From contig NC_044005.1 in assembly GCF_900496995.4 (NCBI RefSeq), positions 19,101,363-19,165,362 on the forward strand: a stretch of DNA of 64,000 nt, given 5' to 3'. The stretch comes from Aquila chrysaetos chrysaetos. Its lineage: Eukaryota > Chordata > Aves > Accipitriformes > Accipitridae. The translations under genes and the position numbers were made by a program. Positions 35,831-64,000 of this stretch are shown here, piece after piece; position 1 is the stretch's first letter, and every line of letters begins with the position of its first letter. The notes under the pieces were generated by a model. That model was not told the DNA's origin and did not search any database. It worked only from the letters and a program-made list of their open reading frames with translations.

Positions 35831-38800
35831 TATTTAAAATATGTTTGCAGAATACATGTAGTTAAGTAATATTGAATTTCAAGAAAAACATATTTATTAT
35901 TAAAGTGTCCCTTGATTCTTGCAAATACTTATAAAAATCACACCTACTAAAAACACTGCACCCAAAGGGTATGTTGGACTCCACAGAAGTCCCATCAATT
36001 CCACTGCCGTTCCCTGCACTTAATTTAGGTGATGGATCCCCAGGTGATTAAGTCCTCTTTCTTCTTACTGTGGAAAGAGTGAATGTGGGCAGGATTGTTA
36101 GGTCAGTCATGTGTGTGTAGGCTATTAATTTACAATGTTGCCAAGAAAGCTCAGTCTCTGGTCTCTTTTTCTTTGTCCTAATCCTTAGGCTCAGTCTTTT
36201 TACTTGTTTGTTCTGTCACTTGTGTTTTGTATCAGCTGGTTTGCTTTTCGCTCAGCCTCCATTCACCGTACTCATAGGTGTTTTAGTTACAGATGTACGT
36301 TACTCTAAATGCACTCCCCAGGGTTGTGGGTTAGCTGTGAAAAGGGCGGTCCTGCACTGGCCCCTCATTTTCCACACTGTGCATTCTGACCCCACCTTGT
36401 GCAGTCAACCACAGGGGGTGTTGGAAAACTACTTTTTAACAAAAAACCATGTTTGTTTATTTTGGTGGTTTAGTTTTGCATCTCATCTGTGAGCTGGGCC
36501 GACTCATCGTGCAGCTGCGTGTTTACTAGATACAACGGGAATGGTTGTTGGCAAGGGAGTGTGGAACTGCCCCTCCAGTAGCAGTCAGCCCTTTAGACAA
36601 GTTCAGGACAGGCGGACGCGGCCCCCATGTGTGGTGGACAGAGCCAGAGGACCTGCCTTAGAAGGGCAGCTTCCACTAGGAAGCCAGGCTTTGGCTAGCT
36701 TAGGCCTGCTGTCTTCTTGTGAATCCTACCTGCTTTGGCTTAAACAGTAAGTACCCTTTGTCTTTGTGGAAACATTTATTGAACTCGTTTGCTTGATTAA
36801 ATTGCTATTTACTTAAGTTAGTGAATTTTGCATGATGCATATCCTGACCTATTGCTCCCCTCTTTGGACTCTTGTTTAATTTTATAAAAGAATGACTTTG
36901 TTTACTCTGAATTGCTATCTCCCAAGATACCTTAAATCTGGTAAATACTCTCTCTCTAATCTAAGTAGGACAACACCCAATCTCTGTCAGCAGAGAACCT
37001 AAGATTTCGTCTCTTTAAAGTGACAGGCAAGGTGGGCTTTGACTTTAAGTAGGACAGGCTGAGTTTGGGTTAAGCCATGTTGTCTTTCTGGTTAGTAATG
37101 CTATTCGGGTTCCATCAGAAAGATTGCTTATGCAGAGAAAAATTATGTTGATAGCCTTTTGCAGCCAGGATGAATCTTCAGACCTAAACTGAGGAGCCTC
37201 ATGTGGGAAGAGGTTCAAATCCTGGGTCTGGTTTGAGCTCATCTGTGTTGCATATCTCTTACTCATGTTAATACATCAAACTGTGCAGAATTAGTGAGGA
37301 CACTTCTCTTAAGCTTAGTATGAGTGTTTGTTTGCCTGTCATCGCAGCTGAAGTTTACATTAATTCAGTGCCAAAAAAAAAATTATGTCAGCAATCTGAT
37401 GCTTATCTTTCCTGTAAATTGTACTCTGGTGATTTTGTTTTGAAGCTTTGTTTTTCAGTGATCTAATAGCCACACTTAAACTGGAGAGAACAGATAATTA
37501 GGCCCCAAACGAAGGCCCTTGGTGTTTGGGGGGTTCTTGTGGCCATTGCAATGAGCTGTGGGTCTGGCCTGAAGAGCAAGTTCTGGAGATACTGCTTTGG
37601 CAATTAAACCAGCTTCGAAGTCCAAAAAAACAATCGAGAAGGACAGTGACCCAGTGGCCTCAAAACCTATTAGGCACTTAAATTAATTTGGCACCTGTGC
37701 TTTGGAGCCTGGAACCTGGATGTGGACTTGTACAGCGCGCTCCAGCCTGGACAGGTGGGTGCCTGGCTCCCTGCCCAGCTCTGCTGGGCACCGGGCAAGG
37801 CAGAGGGCGGTGTGCTGGGCCCCGGAGCCCCTGCGGCCTCATCGGCAGCACGTGCTTGGGGTACGTTAATACACACGTGTAGCGCCTCAGCTTCGTCTGA
37901 AGCATGGAGAGCTAGAAGGCTGCTTGGCTTTTGTGGGACAGCCTCATCACCAGGGCTGTGGGAGGGTCCCTTCCACCTGCAGGAATTCAATCCCTCGCTC
38001 CCACAGAACCCTGATGCCTCCAGGCCGAGGGGGCTAGGTTTGGCCCTGTCCACCCTGCTTGCTGAAGCTGGGCCAGCACGTGCAGCGTCAGGTGGTTCAT
38101 GTGGCCAGAAGATGGCCCAAACCTTGACCAGGGCTTGGCAGAGGCTAGAGGGGGCAGATAAAGGGGGCTAAGGGTGGGTTCTCTTTACAAAATTCAGGCA
38201 TCCAATCTCCTGTGTGTGTATGTCCTCTGATGAGGAAAGCACCTGCTCTACAGAGAGGAGGTTTAAAAGTAGCTTGAGCCAGCAGTGCTTCTGTGGTTAG
38301 CAGTGAACTGGTAGAAAAACAAGTTGTGTTTCCTGTTTCTTAGAGATTCATAAAATGATTAGTACTCATCTTCTAGGTGACAACAAAACATTTGCAAGAC
38401 CAGTTTCATTTCACAGTACAGGAAAATTCAAAACTTTTTAGTTCTGGGTTGGGGTTTTGTTTTTTTGTGGGTGGTTTGGTTTTTTTTTTTCCCAATTTAC
38501 TTCTGCAAAATGGGATTGTTGGCCTCTAGATTGGGAACTTTCTGTCAGTCTCCCATTCAGGTTCTTTGTCTGCTCAGCAGTGACTGGAGTAGCTAAAAAG
38601 TTTCCTCCGTGAAACCTTGATTAAGCACAGAACATCTCCCTGAATCATCCTGGCTTTTGTTCAGTTCAGTGGTACGTGTACTTCCAGATCTAGTTTCACC
38701 AATGTGTGAAATCATGGGTCAAAAATCTCGTGAAGAGTGTTGATTTAAACTCAACAGGATAAAAAAAAAACCCTATACATTCATGGTGTAGCTATTGTTC

Positions 38801-41800
38801 ACTTTGTTGTTAAGCAAATCTGTCCTGAGGGGAAAAAGGGAATGGTAAGTTCATGTTGCTGACTTCTGCTCTCAGGACCTCTGTCTTCTCTGAAAGGAGC
38901 AAAGCCCCGCCACTGCGCCCCATAGTTGTAGCAGCATTTGGCCACTAACAATTAGGATGTTAGATGCTCCCATAAAATTGAGACAGTTCTGACTTCCGCT
39001 GGTTTCTCCCAATGTCTGTGCAAAATTCTTTAAAAATACCTCTTTTATGCAGTGCCTGGTTGCCATTCATCTGCCTGGGCAGCTGCCATCTACTCCAGAG
39101 AATACAGCTCTCTGAGAGGCTGGGGCTGTTAAAACTGGTTGTGGGCCCCTGGTGTGAGTGGATTTAAAGCAAAAAGTAATAAATAGTTGTACCTGATAAA
39201 GACAGGATCCTCCTGGACTTTAAAATAGAGTGTGTTTAGGCAGCTTCGTGAGCTCAGTGCACGTGCCCTGCAGAGCCATACTCCCGGTCTGGTTTGGATT
39301 TGAATTAATTAAGATCAGTTCCCATTTCCTGTTCTAGAGCAATTAATTTAATCTGTTTTCATATACGAGATGTACTGCAGTCACCTGTTTCCTTTCTTAA
39401 TCTCAGCCATAGTCTTCTAGCCTTCATTTATACAATTTACATATTTCCTTCCTCTCACCACAATGCCATAAGTGGTTATAGAGTGACACTGCAGAGCAGA
39501 ACTGCTGAACAGGGAATCCTCATCCTGTGGAAGCTCCATAATTTAAAGTTTTTTGGTTTTGTCATGAAACAGGATAACAATTATAGGTAAAATAACTATT
39601 AAATAATTAATGTAAAATAACTAATAAAAAACTGCTTCACCTAAAATAAAGCAGTAGATGTGTGTGTACATATATATATATAAAGAAATATTCCATCTTG
39701 ACTCTTGTGGGTCAACAGGGTTCCCTTAAAATAATTTTAATGGTAATGAAACTGTATTTTTCCATACAAAACTGTTTGGGTTTTCTTCTTTTTTCATATA
39801 TACAGGAGGAGCTATTTTTCATTAGCTGTCTGGATATTATAAGTGTATCCATGTGTTTTCTGTGTGGCTCTGTGGTCATGGCAGAGGCTGAGGAGTCCTG
39901 GATGCCATTCTGTGCTTTCTTTCAGTGTTGTATTGAGTTGGTTTCCAAGGGCCATCTTTTCAAAGCTGGACATGTTTAGCCACGTTAGGAAACTCCACTG
40001 CACAGGCAGATGCACTTGCCTAAAATACCTTATTCTGGGCTGTCCTGTTGAAAAATGCATCCAGATGTTTCCAGTTCTCTTTGGTATCAGGGCTATAGAG
40101 GGACTGCTGACGGTTCTATTTTTGTGGCTTCCTGGCATTACTGCAGAAGGAGAGAAAAATTGGATTAAAACCTGACACGGAATACATAAAGAAAGTCTTA
40201 AGTTTTAACTTAGATTATAAAGTAACCATCGTTGATTGTCATGATTTTTTTCCTAATCTGCTTAGAGTGAAGGACTTATCTTATGTTGAATTCTTTCCGT
40301 GTTCTCATCAAAAGCCAAGTTCTTTTTACAGAGATTTCAGTCTCTTAAGTTTTCTGGTGTCCTGACTTCAACTCTTGCTTTGCTGTTTTCCATCTGAGTC
40401 CAAAATGATCTGCAGTCCAACATAATGGATTTATTCTTTTGTGTTTACTGCCCCAATACATACCATATTGTACATCTTTGTCCAAGTCAGTGAATTTATC
40501 TACAGTTCACAGGAACAGTGTTGTCAGTTCAGTAATTGGATGAATTGGTTACTTGCCTAATGCAGCATTAGGAAGAAATACTATCTCTATCACTTTTACA
40601 GCCCAGAGCATAGGGGATTCAGCATATTAAAATCCCAAGTTTTAAGCTTTATCGTGGGATAGATTTATAATATTCCCTTCTTAATTCAAATATAAATCTT
40701 GCATGAGAAAAATTGGCTCAGATTTATGAAAATTGTTCTTTTGGCCCTTGTAAATGATATTATTAATCTTCTGCATACTGGGGCAGGCTTGGATTAAGTC
40801 TGCATTTAAGGGCTGCAGGTGCAAGGCATAATGCTAAGCCAGAGTCAGGGTGTCCCTGGGGGCCATGTCAGAAGGACTACTCTGGGTTGTGTACTCGTGC
40901 CAGGGCTTGTTCCTCTTCTCCAGGGGGTGCCTGGAAAGCAGAGGCAGTTGTCCCTGTAGCACAATAGCTCAAGCACACACACCTGCTCAGCTTTATTTTT
41001 CTTCAGGGAAGTAGGCAAGAGCAATTAGTTCTTTTTCGTGACATACTCTGTTTGGTGGTCTGTGCCTGGGCTGCGTGTGCAGATGCGCTGAAGGCCATTT
41101 GGCCTCCTCCATTCGAGCCCTGGGAAGAAGCAGCTGCTGAGCTGAAGGAGACCACGAGCTAGATTGCACAAGTGCTCTTTCTGTAGGGTTCAGCTCAGGG
41201 CCTGCATGAAGGGAGACATGTATTAGATCATCTTTGTCTGGGCAGAGAGGCTGGAGGGATAAGGGAAAGTTACAGTGGAACACGGCATGGTCTCTCACAA
41301 CTGCATGTTGGAAGACATGGCTGTTCCAGGCAAAGCTTCTGCCCCGGTTCAGTTAGAGCTAGACCTCCTCGGCAGGAGAACATATAAAGCAGCTCGTGGG
41401 ATGACGGAGAGCTCTGCTTTTACTGCTGTGACAACAGCTCAGCTAAGAATTGACTTCTGAGGTGGTTTTCTTTGCCTCAGGAGAAGCCTGCTAAAGCTGA
41501 ATAAGTAATATTTTTGTACAATTGTCACATCCTGACTGATAGCAGTGAAGTATTGAGCACTCCCGCTGATTACTAGGGTTTTAAAGTATACATGCAACTG
41601 TTATCTCTAGGAGAGCTCAGCAAACAGTATCTTACCTGAATGCCACAGCAGTCACCAGAGGGACTGTGGAGATGTTCTCTGCAGGCTCCCATCCTCCTCC
41701 TCTTCTCCACTTGCTCAGAATATAGTCAGGAGGATGAAGAGGCAATGGTGGACCTGTAACAGTTTGGGATCTCAATACAATGCTGTGGGAATGAGAGCAA

Positions 41801-42394
41801 TCCTCCTCTTGCAAGTATTAATTAATGAAATATATTCTCACCTTAGATTATCCTGTGACATTGTTGAGTCTGAGGTGCATAGTTCAGTTGTGGTATCAGC
41901 CTGAATAAAACTGGTCAAAGAAGCGGGATAATGTTTTGAGAAGAACCATACAAAACAGACGTGAATGGTGTAAAACCTTCGCGTTTAAACTTGTCTACAT
42001 GGCTTGCTTTAGTCTGCTTAGCTTACTGAAGAGAAATATAAGAGAAGGTTAGATCCTAATCTTTTAAGATCTGAATGAAGAAAGGAGATACTACTGGTAA
42101 TTAACACTCTTAATATAGCAAAGACATAAAAACTGGGGAAAAAATTTAAACCAGAAATAGGGTTAAAATAGTAACAGTAAAGGTGATTAGCTGTTGGAAT
42201 ATTTTCTGAAATAAAACCCAAATGTCTTCCTGCTGAAGTTGGTCAGTGTAGTGCAGGAGTTACTGGTTGAAATCCAGTGGTGTCAGTAACTGAGGAGGGT
42301 GGGACAGGGGCGCATAATGGACCTTCTGGTCTTCAAAAGTAAGATTCTGCTTTACCAAAGTGTAAGTGAATGAGAGGAGTTTGCAGGACAGGAC

Positions 42395-42680
42395 TGTGCT
42401 GGTTCGGACTAGTGGTCTGTTCAGTTCAGTTTCCTGTTTCTGGGATCAGCAAGAGGAACCTGTAAAGCTTCCCCCGATGGGCTGTTGAGCCATCATTTAC
42501 CAGCGCGGGAAGGTGCTTCCTGTGCCTAGGCAGTTAGTGGTTTGTTTGCATCATGGAACGTGACACTTTTCCTAGCAACTTTTTACCATCTGTTTCTGTT
42601 ACCAGATTTAATTGTGTAAGCACTCAAACGATGCCACTAGGCTCTTTGCCCCAGGAAGGCTGTGCAACGGTCCATCATAA
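42395..42680 (-). mobile_element. Antisense 3' end of an old CR1/L3-type LINE
   Basis: On the + strand the words GGACTAGTGGTCTGTTCAGT, TTTCCTGTTTCTG, GGTGCTTCCTGTGCCTAGGC, AGTTAGTGGTTTGTTTGCAT and GGCTCTTTGCCCCAGGAAGG occur in this order. The same order is found in the reverse complement of the CR1 3'UTR known in reptiles and birds (TCTAGCCCAGTATCCTGTCT..., AGTTTCTTCCTAACCCC..., AGTTAGTGGTTGGCTTATGC...). Strongly diverged, so ancient. Confidence 0.55.
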
Positions 42681-44878
42681 AATCCCCATCATCTAAACTA
42701 GGTTAATGATGCATAGGTTTTTTTTTCAGTTTTAAATACGTAATTACACTTCTTCATTTATTTGCTGCACTGGCAGAGCTTTGCATCTCTTCATTGTGTT
42801 TCTGTCAAACTGTTTGTAAGATGTCTCTCACCAGAATGCCTTTCTGGTTGTCTCCTTCAAAAGCCTTCTCATAACTTCTCTTTTTCTGTTGTGTTATTTC
42901 AGCATCTCCTTTGTGATCCACTGCTTTCAGGGTGAAATCCCTTTCTCTTTCCAGGCACAAAAGAAAGGAAAGCCTCACCTTTTCTTCATTTCCTTGGAAG
43001 ACAGGAGAACTGGAATAATCTCTGTGTGCAGATTTCCAGAGCTTTCATGCTTTTCCCTGAGTTGCAGTTACATGCAGAGAAGGAAGGTGTATGTACATAC
43101 ACCCACACCCACTAGTTACTGCAGATATCGCTGTTGTGAGGTTCTCCTGAAACAGGCATAGATAGGAACCTTTTATCATGCACCTGGTAGGTGTGTGTTG
43201 GCGTGACATTTTTTTGTTTCCCTTTTTCTTTTTTTTCTCTTCCTCCAGACAACCTACTACTGCCTAGTTTCATAATGAATAGCAACAAAAGGTTGTGTCC
43301 TGTCTTTTCACGTGCTCAGACCCACTTGAAGTGCCTCTCTCTCCTGTGTGGATGGTACAAATCAGACCTGCCTACAGTCCCCAAAAAACTAGGGCCTATT
43401 TTTTAAACTGTGGGTTTTAGCCTTGGCAAGCGTATGCCTGTGCGTGGCACTATGTGTGTAGGTGGGTGTATGTGCTGTCCTTGCTGCTACAGTAGCAAAG
43501 TACCTGGAGGCAAATTTCTCAAAACCCTTCAAGCTGTTTTACTACCGTTGACTGGTTTTGAGATGCAGTGGTCACAAGCCACCCCTCTTCAGACGAAATG
43601 CTGTGCTCAGACCAGTGCACAGCTCCAGATGCTTTCCCCCAGAAACAAAACTACAAAACAGCTAGCCGTGGAAGTTTTAAACCTTTTGCAGCATCTGCAC
43701 CGTCAAAAGAGAATCCATCTGACCTGCAGCAGAAGCAGCTTTTGCTGTGCCGTGTTTTTGTTAATCATCTGGAGACCTGTGGTGGTATTGTTATGCTTTT
43801 TGAAAGATTTATATGACTGGGATTGACTGCATTTCCTGGATCTGAAAAGCAGAAAGGCACAGAGGTAGCATAAACATGGTGTTTGGCTGAGGTGTGAACT
43901 GGCAAGCTTGAGCTCACTTTCTCCACAGGGCAGATCCTCAGATGTTGCAAAGCGTCGTGGCTCCACTGGGCCTACTGGACCTGTAGACACATGTCATTCA
44001 AGGATCTGTCCCAAATGCTTAATAACAACCGATCATCCCTGTTTCCGGGTATTTTCTTTTACACCTCCCACTTTGTGAGGGCTTACTGCTACTAGAAATT
44101 TTGCCATGACGTGTTTCTGGAGTGCAGATCTGAGAATGCGTTTTATACATTTATGGCTGGCAATAAATCTCACAATGTTGGAAACCTCTGGTTTAGCCAG
44201 CTTTCCCAGTTTGAGATCAGCTATTTCACCTTTGTGTCTATTGCATAGTTTTAAATGTGTTACCTGATCAACTCCTGTGGAGCAGTGCTGTGACTACATG
44301 CAGTAAAATACATCAGCAGCCTACAAATTTGTTGCAAAACACGCCCTTTCATCATAAGGCAGCAAAGACCTGACATTTCTTTTCAGACTGCTTTCAGCTT
44401 TTAATATTTAATATTGCAATCATCCGTTTTCTATCATGTTCTTTTTATTTAATGAGTTGTTGAAAATATTTACTTTCTTCTCCAAATATCTCCGTCTTGT
44501 AATCATTCTGGAGGCATCTGGAACTGAAGTCTTTGATTTTTGAAGTCTCTGTTTATCTGATTTTAGCTCATTCAAAATTTCTATCAGAGAAATCTGGAAA
44601 TCATTAAGATAATTTATGTTCTCCATCTAAACCCATTAAAATAGTAGTGATTGTAATTCTCTAGGCTCTGTGTATGTGTGTGGTTGGTTTTTAAGCTTTG
44701 TTGTTTCCAGGATGTTCTAATAACCTTGGCTCTCCTTCTGCCTTAGTGTGGAAGGACTATTGCTGAGTTATATTTGATTATCTTATTTTGGCTTGATACT
44801 GGGAAGAGAGAAATGAAAAAGCTTACTGAAATTGGTAGTAAACACCAAGAAAGAGAGAGAATTTGAGACAGAGTGACA

Positions 44879-44970
44879 AGGTCTGTGTTCAGTTCCCTCT
44901 TCTGCTGCAAGTGATCTGATTTCTCTATCTCAGTTTTTTGTCTGAAAATCAGGGATAATTCTCCTTTTCC
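44879..44970 (+). repeat. MIR/CORE-SINE-like fragment
   Basis: TGTGTTCAGTTCCCTCTTCT, a TGATTTCTCTATCTCAG segment and TTTGTCTGAAAATCAGGGAT follow the MIR consensus in sense (GGTTCAAATCCCGGCTCTGCCA, TAACCTCTCTGTGCCTCAGT, TCATCTGTAAAATGGGGATAA). The motif order and spacing support a real but old copy. Confidence 0.55.
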
Positions 44971-47900
44971 TCCTGTCATTTTCTAAGTCTAATATCTCCA
45001 AAATGGAGGATGTCTTTGACATATGCATATTGCCTAACAAAAACGGACCCCAAAACTTAGCAATAGGGTCATGGTGTCCTAACTTTTTGTTAAGATGGAT
45101 GGCATTGCTGGGAAGTCAGTGCTACTTTGGAATTTGGTGGTGCACCTAACACCTAACAATGTCTCTACAGTTCAGGTTTATTTGGTAAATTTAGTCCCAG
45201 ACAACTGCATGTTAGTACAACCTTTTAACAACTGTTAAATGATATGCTGAGGATTTTGAGGTAGCTGACACCAGCAAAAGGTTCTGGCATGTGGGAGAAG
45301 TTTAACCTTTGATAGAAATGTCAACTTCTGTCAAGATCATAAAATACTTTTTTAATCTTCTACAAGATTTTTGTTTGTTTTCAGTTAATAAAATATACAA
45401 CAGAACCTGCTAAATTTCTGTCTGTCCCAGATGGCTAAGACAAAACTTTTGCATGTAGTGAAAGCTGTATAACTAACCGTAGGCAACTTGGGAATTACAG
45501 ATACGAGAAAATAAATGAACTGGGAGCCAAGCCATCTAATTTACTGCCAGGATTGCTCTTCTGAACTAAACAAACAAAAATATATTTATGTCTGGAGCTT
45601 AATTAAGTGAATTAAAACTTGAATAAAGTAATTTGAGACCATCCATGTTGTGATTTCATGAACAAAGCAAAGTGCTCTAAACAGAATGAGGGAGCACTGT
45701 ATCTAGATGATCTGTCCCTCAGCAAATGCTGTCATTTTTTTGTAATGTGGCTGTGGTATAAGTCTAGGAACACAAGTGCAAATTTTGTCACTGAAACCAT
45801 TACATTTTTAAGCTTAAAAAAGTGTAAACAGTGTTCTAGTCTCTTACTCTTGGAACTTTATTTTCAAAATACCGTATTTAAGCTGAAACTGAATTGGAAA
45901 CTCTAAGCTATGTGTCTATATACTTTGGCATTGGCTACTGATATTACCTTGCCTACAAAACAGTAATCTGTAAATAGTGTACTCTCTTCTGTACAATAGG
46001 CAGTGTTGAATTGCTTTATATTTGTCTTCAGATAGAAAAAAAATGTATGAATGTTTGCATATTGATAAATGGGGAAAAAAAGATAATGGTCAAAGACTAT
46101 CACAGGTTACTTGGTCTTATTGTGAAGAACATGGCCTTTTTTTAATGATAGAAGTACACAAGATGTAGAATTACATTATTACTGTTATATCCTCAATACC
46201 CGTATGTAGCCCTTTCTTTCTAGGTAAGGCACTCAATCACTTGATGGAAAGGCAACTGCTTGTGACAGATGATTTACATTTGTTTATCTGCTCACATTAA
46301 TGGTTCCAGCTAAACAATTCTGGGTAAAGACATTACTATCATGAACTGAATTTTTCCACTTTATGTAGCTGGAAAGCAGGGCTGTTACTAACATTTTGGT
46401 TTCTTCACCAGCAGTAGCGAATAAATTCAATCTGGATGTTTTGAGATAAAAGACTGTTTTGACTGTGCAAACTGCCACTGAGGCTTAGATACCATTGTTG
46501 CAAAGCTTAGAGCAAACGAAGCAGCTGTTTCAGCCCAGTTTAAACATGGTGAACAAGAGTAAAGCATATTAACTCCAGCTGTGTACTGATAACAGCTGGG
46601 AAGGAAAATCACTGCAAGGGAACCTTAAAGTAAACTTTGAATTCTAGCAGGCTTAGCTATCATGAGTGCGCCTCTGAGGGAGGAGCAGCGGTGAAAATTT
46701 GAACCTTAGAAACGTGGAGAATTTAATGAGAAATTCCTGTGCTACTTTTTGTGCTTCTGTAAAGATGCAGACCAGGTTCTGAAGTCGGTGGCGTCGCCTC
46801 TGAAGATTTTCAAAGTAGCTCTCATACTGTATTTGTGCTCATGGGCAATTTTGAGATCAGGACAAGTACTGAGTGATGGATTCTGTGCAGAGTAATGGTG
46901 TCCCTTTTAAAGCAGGATATTGCACCCCTTCCCTGTCTGTTTAGAGACTATGCTGTAATCTCTTCAGTAGTGTTCCGTTTTCCAGAATAACGTGTACCAG
47001 TATTCAGGCTACTTCTGCGGTTTTTATATTCGGGTCACTTGCATTTTGTTCATTTTGGTCTGTTGAGCACAAAGAGCAGTATAAAACTAGAGGAAATAAT
47101 TAATGTCACTTAGTGGTAAAACCAGAAAAAATTATTCAGAGAAATTGTATTAAACCAAATATTCCCTTAGGTCCTTGTTGCAGTAGACTAATGGTTTACT
47201 TAGGTTTAAGTCTAATGGTAATATATTTTAAGAATTTCCTTCTAATCGGTACTTTGTGATAGTTCATGATTAAGAATAATTCTGGAACGGTTACATAGTT
47301 GTAATAATAAACCTTCGGTATATTTCACACTAGTATTTTAAAGATAAGTTAATTCAAGGCTTCCTCGTGAAGCCATGTGCTCTCAGTGACTTTGCAAAAC
47401 CTGTGAGTTAAAACATAAATAGCAGTGCTGAGGTACTGTAGAGCACAAAAGAGCAGGTCAGTAAGTATATGCTGTGTTTGGTCAGTGTTTGCAAATTGAT
47501 ACATCTATCCATAACTTTCAGTTGCACCCTACCCATGGAAATAAATAATGTTAAGACAAGAAAGCACATGTTTTCTAAGTTAGATGAAGTGTCTGTAGCT
47601 TAGTATCTCCACTTGGCATCCATCAGAACTTTGAGGGGCTTTTAATGAAAGAAAAGTTTTGGGGATGTTAGGGTTATTTCCACAGTGTTTGTATGGTTCC
47701 CTAGCTGTCTTTGTATACACATACAAAGAAAATGACAGCACTGTTCAAGCTGCAGGTGGGAATGACTTCTGTGCTGGAGCACAGAAGCTTTCAGCAATTT
47801 TTTGTGATTGAGATAACTGAGCAAACGTGTCCATTTTTGTGTAATTGTCACTTTCTCTTTGTGCTTTCCCCCTTTCTCTTACTTGTTGTCTTCCCCATCC

Positions 47901-48902
47901 CTTCAGCTTATGTTCATGTTCTGTTTGGTGTCTTCTAACCTCTGTGGAGTTGGAATCATGTCTTGGGTATGTTCTACAAAGAACCTTGTGTACTTTAGGT
48001 ACATGTAAAAGGACTAGGCTTAGACAGCTAAAGTTTTGGACAAGAAGCAACACAGCTGTCTGTCCCTCTGAAAAGAGAACATAAGGATATGAATAAAGAC
48101 ATTTAAATGAGGCCAGTTAGTATTGTCATAAAGTTCTTTTAATGTTAAACAGCTGTTATAGACTTGTTCTCATTCTTTAATAGATTACATGCCTCTTATT
48201 TTGCTGGAAGTCAGCGCGCTCTATTTCTGTATGCATAGCAGACAATTATATAATAAAACAGGTCTTCAGTTTCATGTGTATACAATTATGAGAAAGCAGT
48301 AGCTCCTCAAAGAAGACAATTTTGGCATCATACATAAAGAGTGTTTTCAAATGTAAAGTATGGAGCATGTTGAGCAAAAAATGTAAACACGTATGGATGT
48401 ATGTGAAAATAGCACATGAGTGAAAGAGGGTAAGAGAAACAGGAACAAGGGAAACGGAATAAAAAACACATCTTGCAAATGACTTGACAAGACCACATCA
48501 AAATAGCTGTAAAGCTGAGTAAATGCCAAAGCCCAGTGGCACACACAAATATGAGGAGAATTTTAGTGTTCCTGAAAGACAGGGACCTGAGTGGGTCACT
48601 GAAAGTACTTGGATGCCGTATGTTAAAATGATTATCTCTTTCCTTGAGCTTTTACATAAAAAATAATTTGTCTCAGTGAGAGAAATCTGATGGCTCTGAT
48701 CCTTTTATGACTGAAGTAACTTTCTCATTGACCCTGGGACTACGTTCAATAAGAAATCACGTATTAAATAACTGATAATACTGATTTCATTTTGATTTCA
48801 GTTATTCCCATCTACTACCATTTGTTTTATTGTGTTTTTCAGGTTTGATAGCTACACTGGATCTTTGATTGTGGTCTCCTCCCAATTGCAACACTGAAAA
48901 CA

Positions 48903-64000
<15,098 letters not shown>

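Larger units (their letters stand above)
33811..48842 (+). other. TC2N: TC2N intron 1 (inferred)
   Basis: About 15 kb between the CpG island and the start-codon exon. No coding exon is recognisable; additional non-coding 5' exons could hide in it. It holds a G+C-rich patch at 37690-38160, an old CR1/L3-like piece at 42395-42680, and MIR-like relics near 35745 and 44879. The rest is AT-rich unique sequence. Confidence 0.6.

Overview
This is an ordinary vertebrate nuclear locus, most probably from a bird. Two split genes lie head to tail on the + strand: the 3' half of FBLN5 (fibulin-5) and nearly all of TC2N (tandem C2 domains, nuclear). The same order and orientation is known in human 14q32.12, so this is conserved amniote synteny. 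A bird or other sauropsid is inferred because the recognisable interspersed repeats are CR1-type LINE remnants and old MIR/CORE-SINE-like fragments, with nothing resembling Alu or a young L1, and because the introns are compact. I cannot name the species.

Layout: 1-1564 is the end of an FBLN5 intron. FBLN5 exons equivalent to human 5-11 lie at 1565-1687, 4934-5050, 6016-6135, 8968-9090, 9629-9755, 12691-12886 and 14857-15018. They encode five calcium-binding EGF modules plus the complete fibulin C-terminal domain, 322 residues, the same length as human residues 127-448. The signal peptide, RGD-bearing first cbEGF and their exons lie upstream of the window. A 3'UTR of about 0.7 kb follows. About 17 kb of intergenic DNA comes next, with an antisense CR1 reverse-transcriptase remnant at 16085-16545. 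A large CpG island (about 33.1-33.8 kb) is the likely TC2N promoter and first exon. A first intron of roughly 15 kb leads to the start-codon exon (ATG at 48903). TC2N coding exons 2-11 then run to 62847 and give 453 residues (452 if the alternative exon 3 acceptor is used). Only the short last exon (about 36 residues in human) is beyond the right edge.

I worked out the joints by matching reading frame, GT/AG borders and intron phase against the known protein families. Every junction in both genes keeps frame. The two genes are not known to work together: FBLN5 is a secreted elastic-fibre assembly protein, and TC2N is an intracellular C2-domain protein.

I found no new biological system. The points most worth a second look are: an unexplained CpG island with GC boxes inside FBLN5 intron 10; a NAGNAG tandem acceptor at TC2N exon 3; a roughly 500-bp purine tract that flips to pyrimidine in TC2N intron 11; long homopolymer C and T runs in TC2N introns, one of which forms the acceptor tract of exon 6; loss of one of the two fibulin-5 N-glycosylation sequons; and extra cysteines at the TC2N N-terminus.
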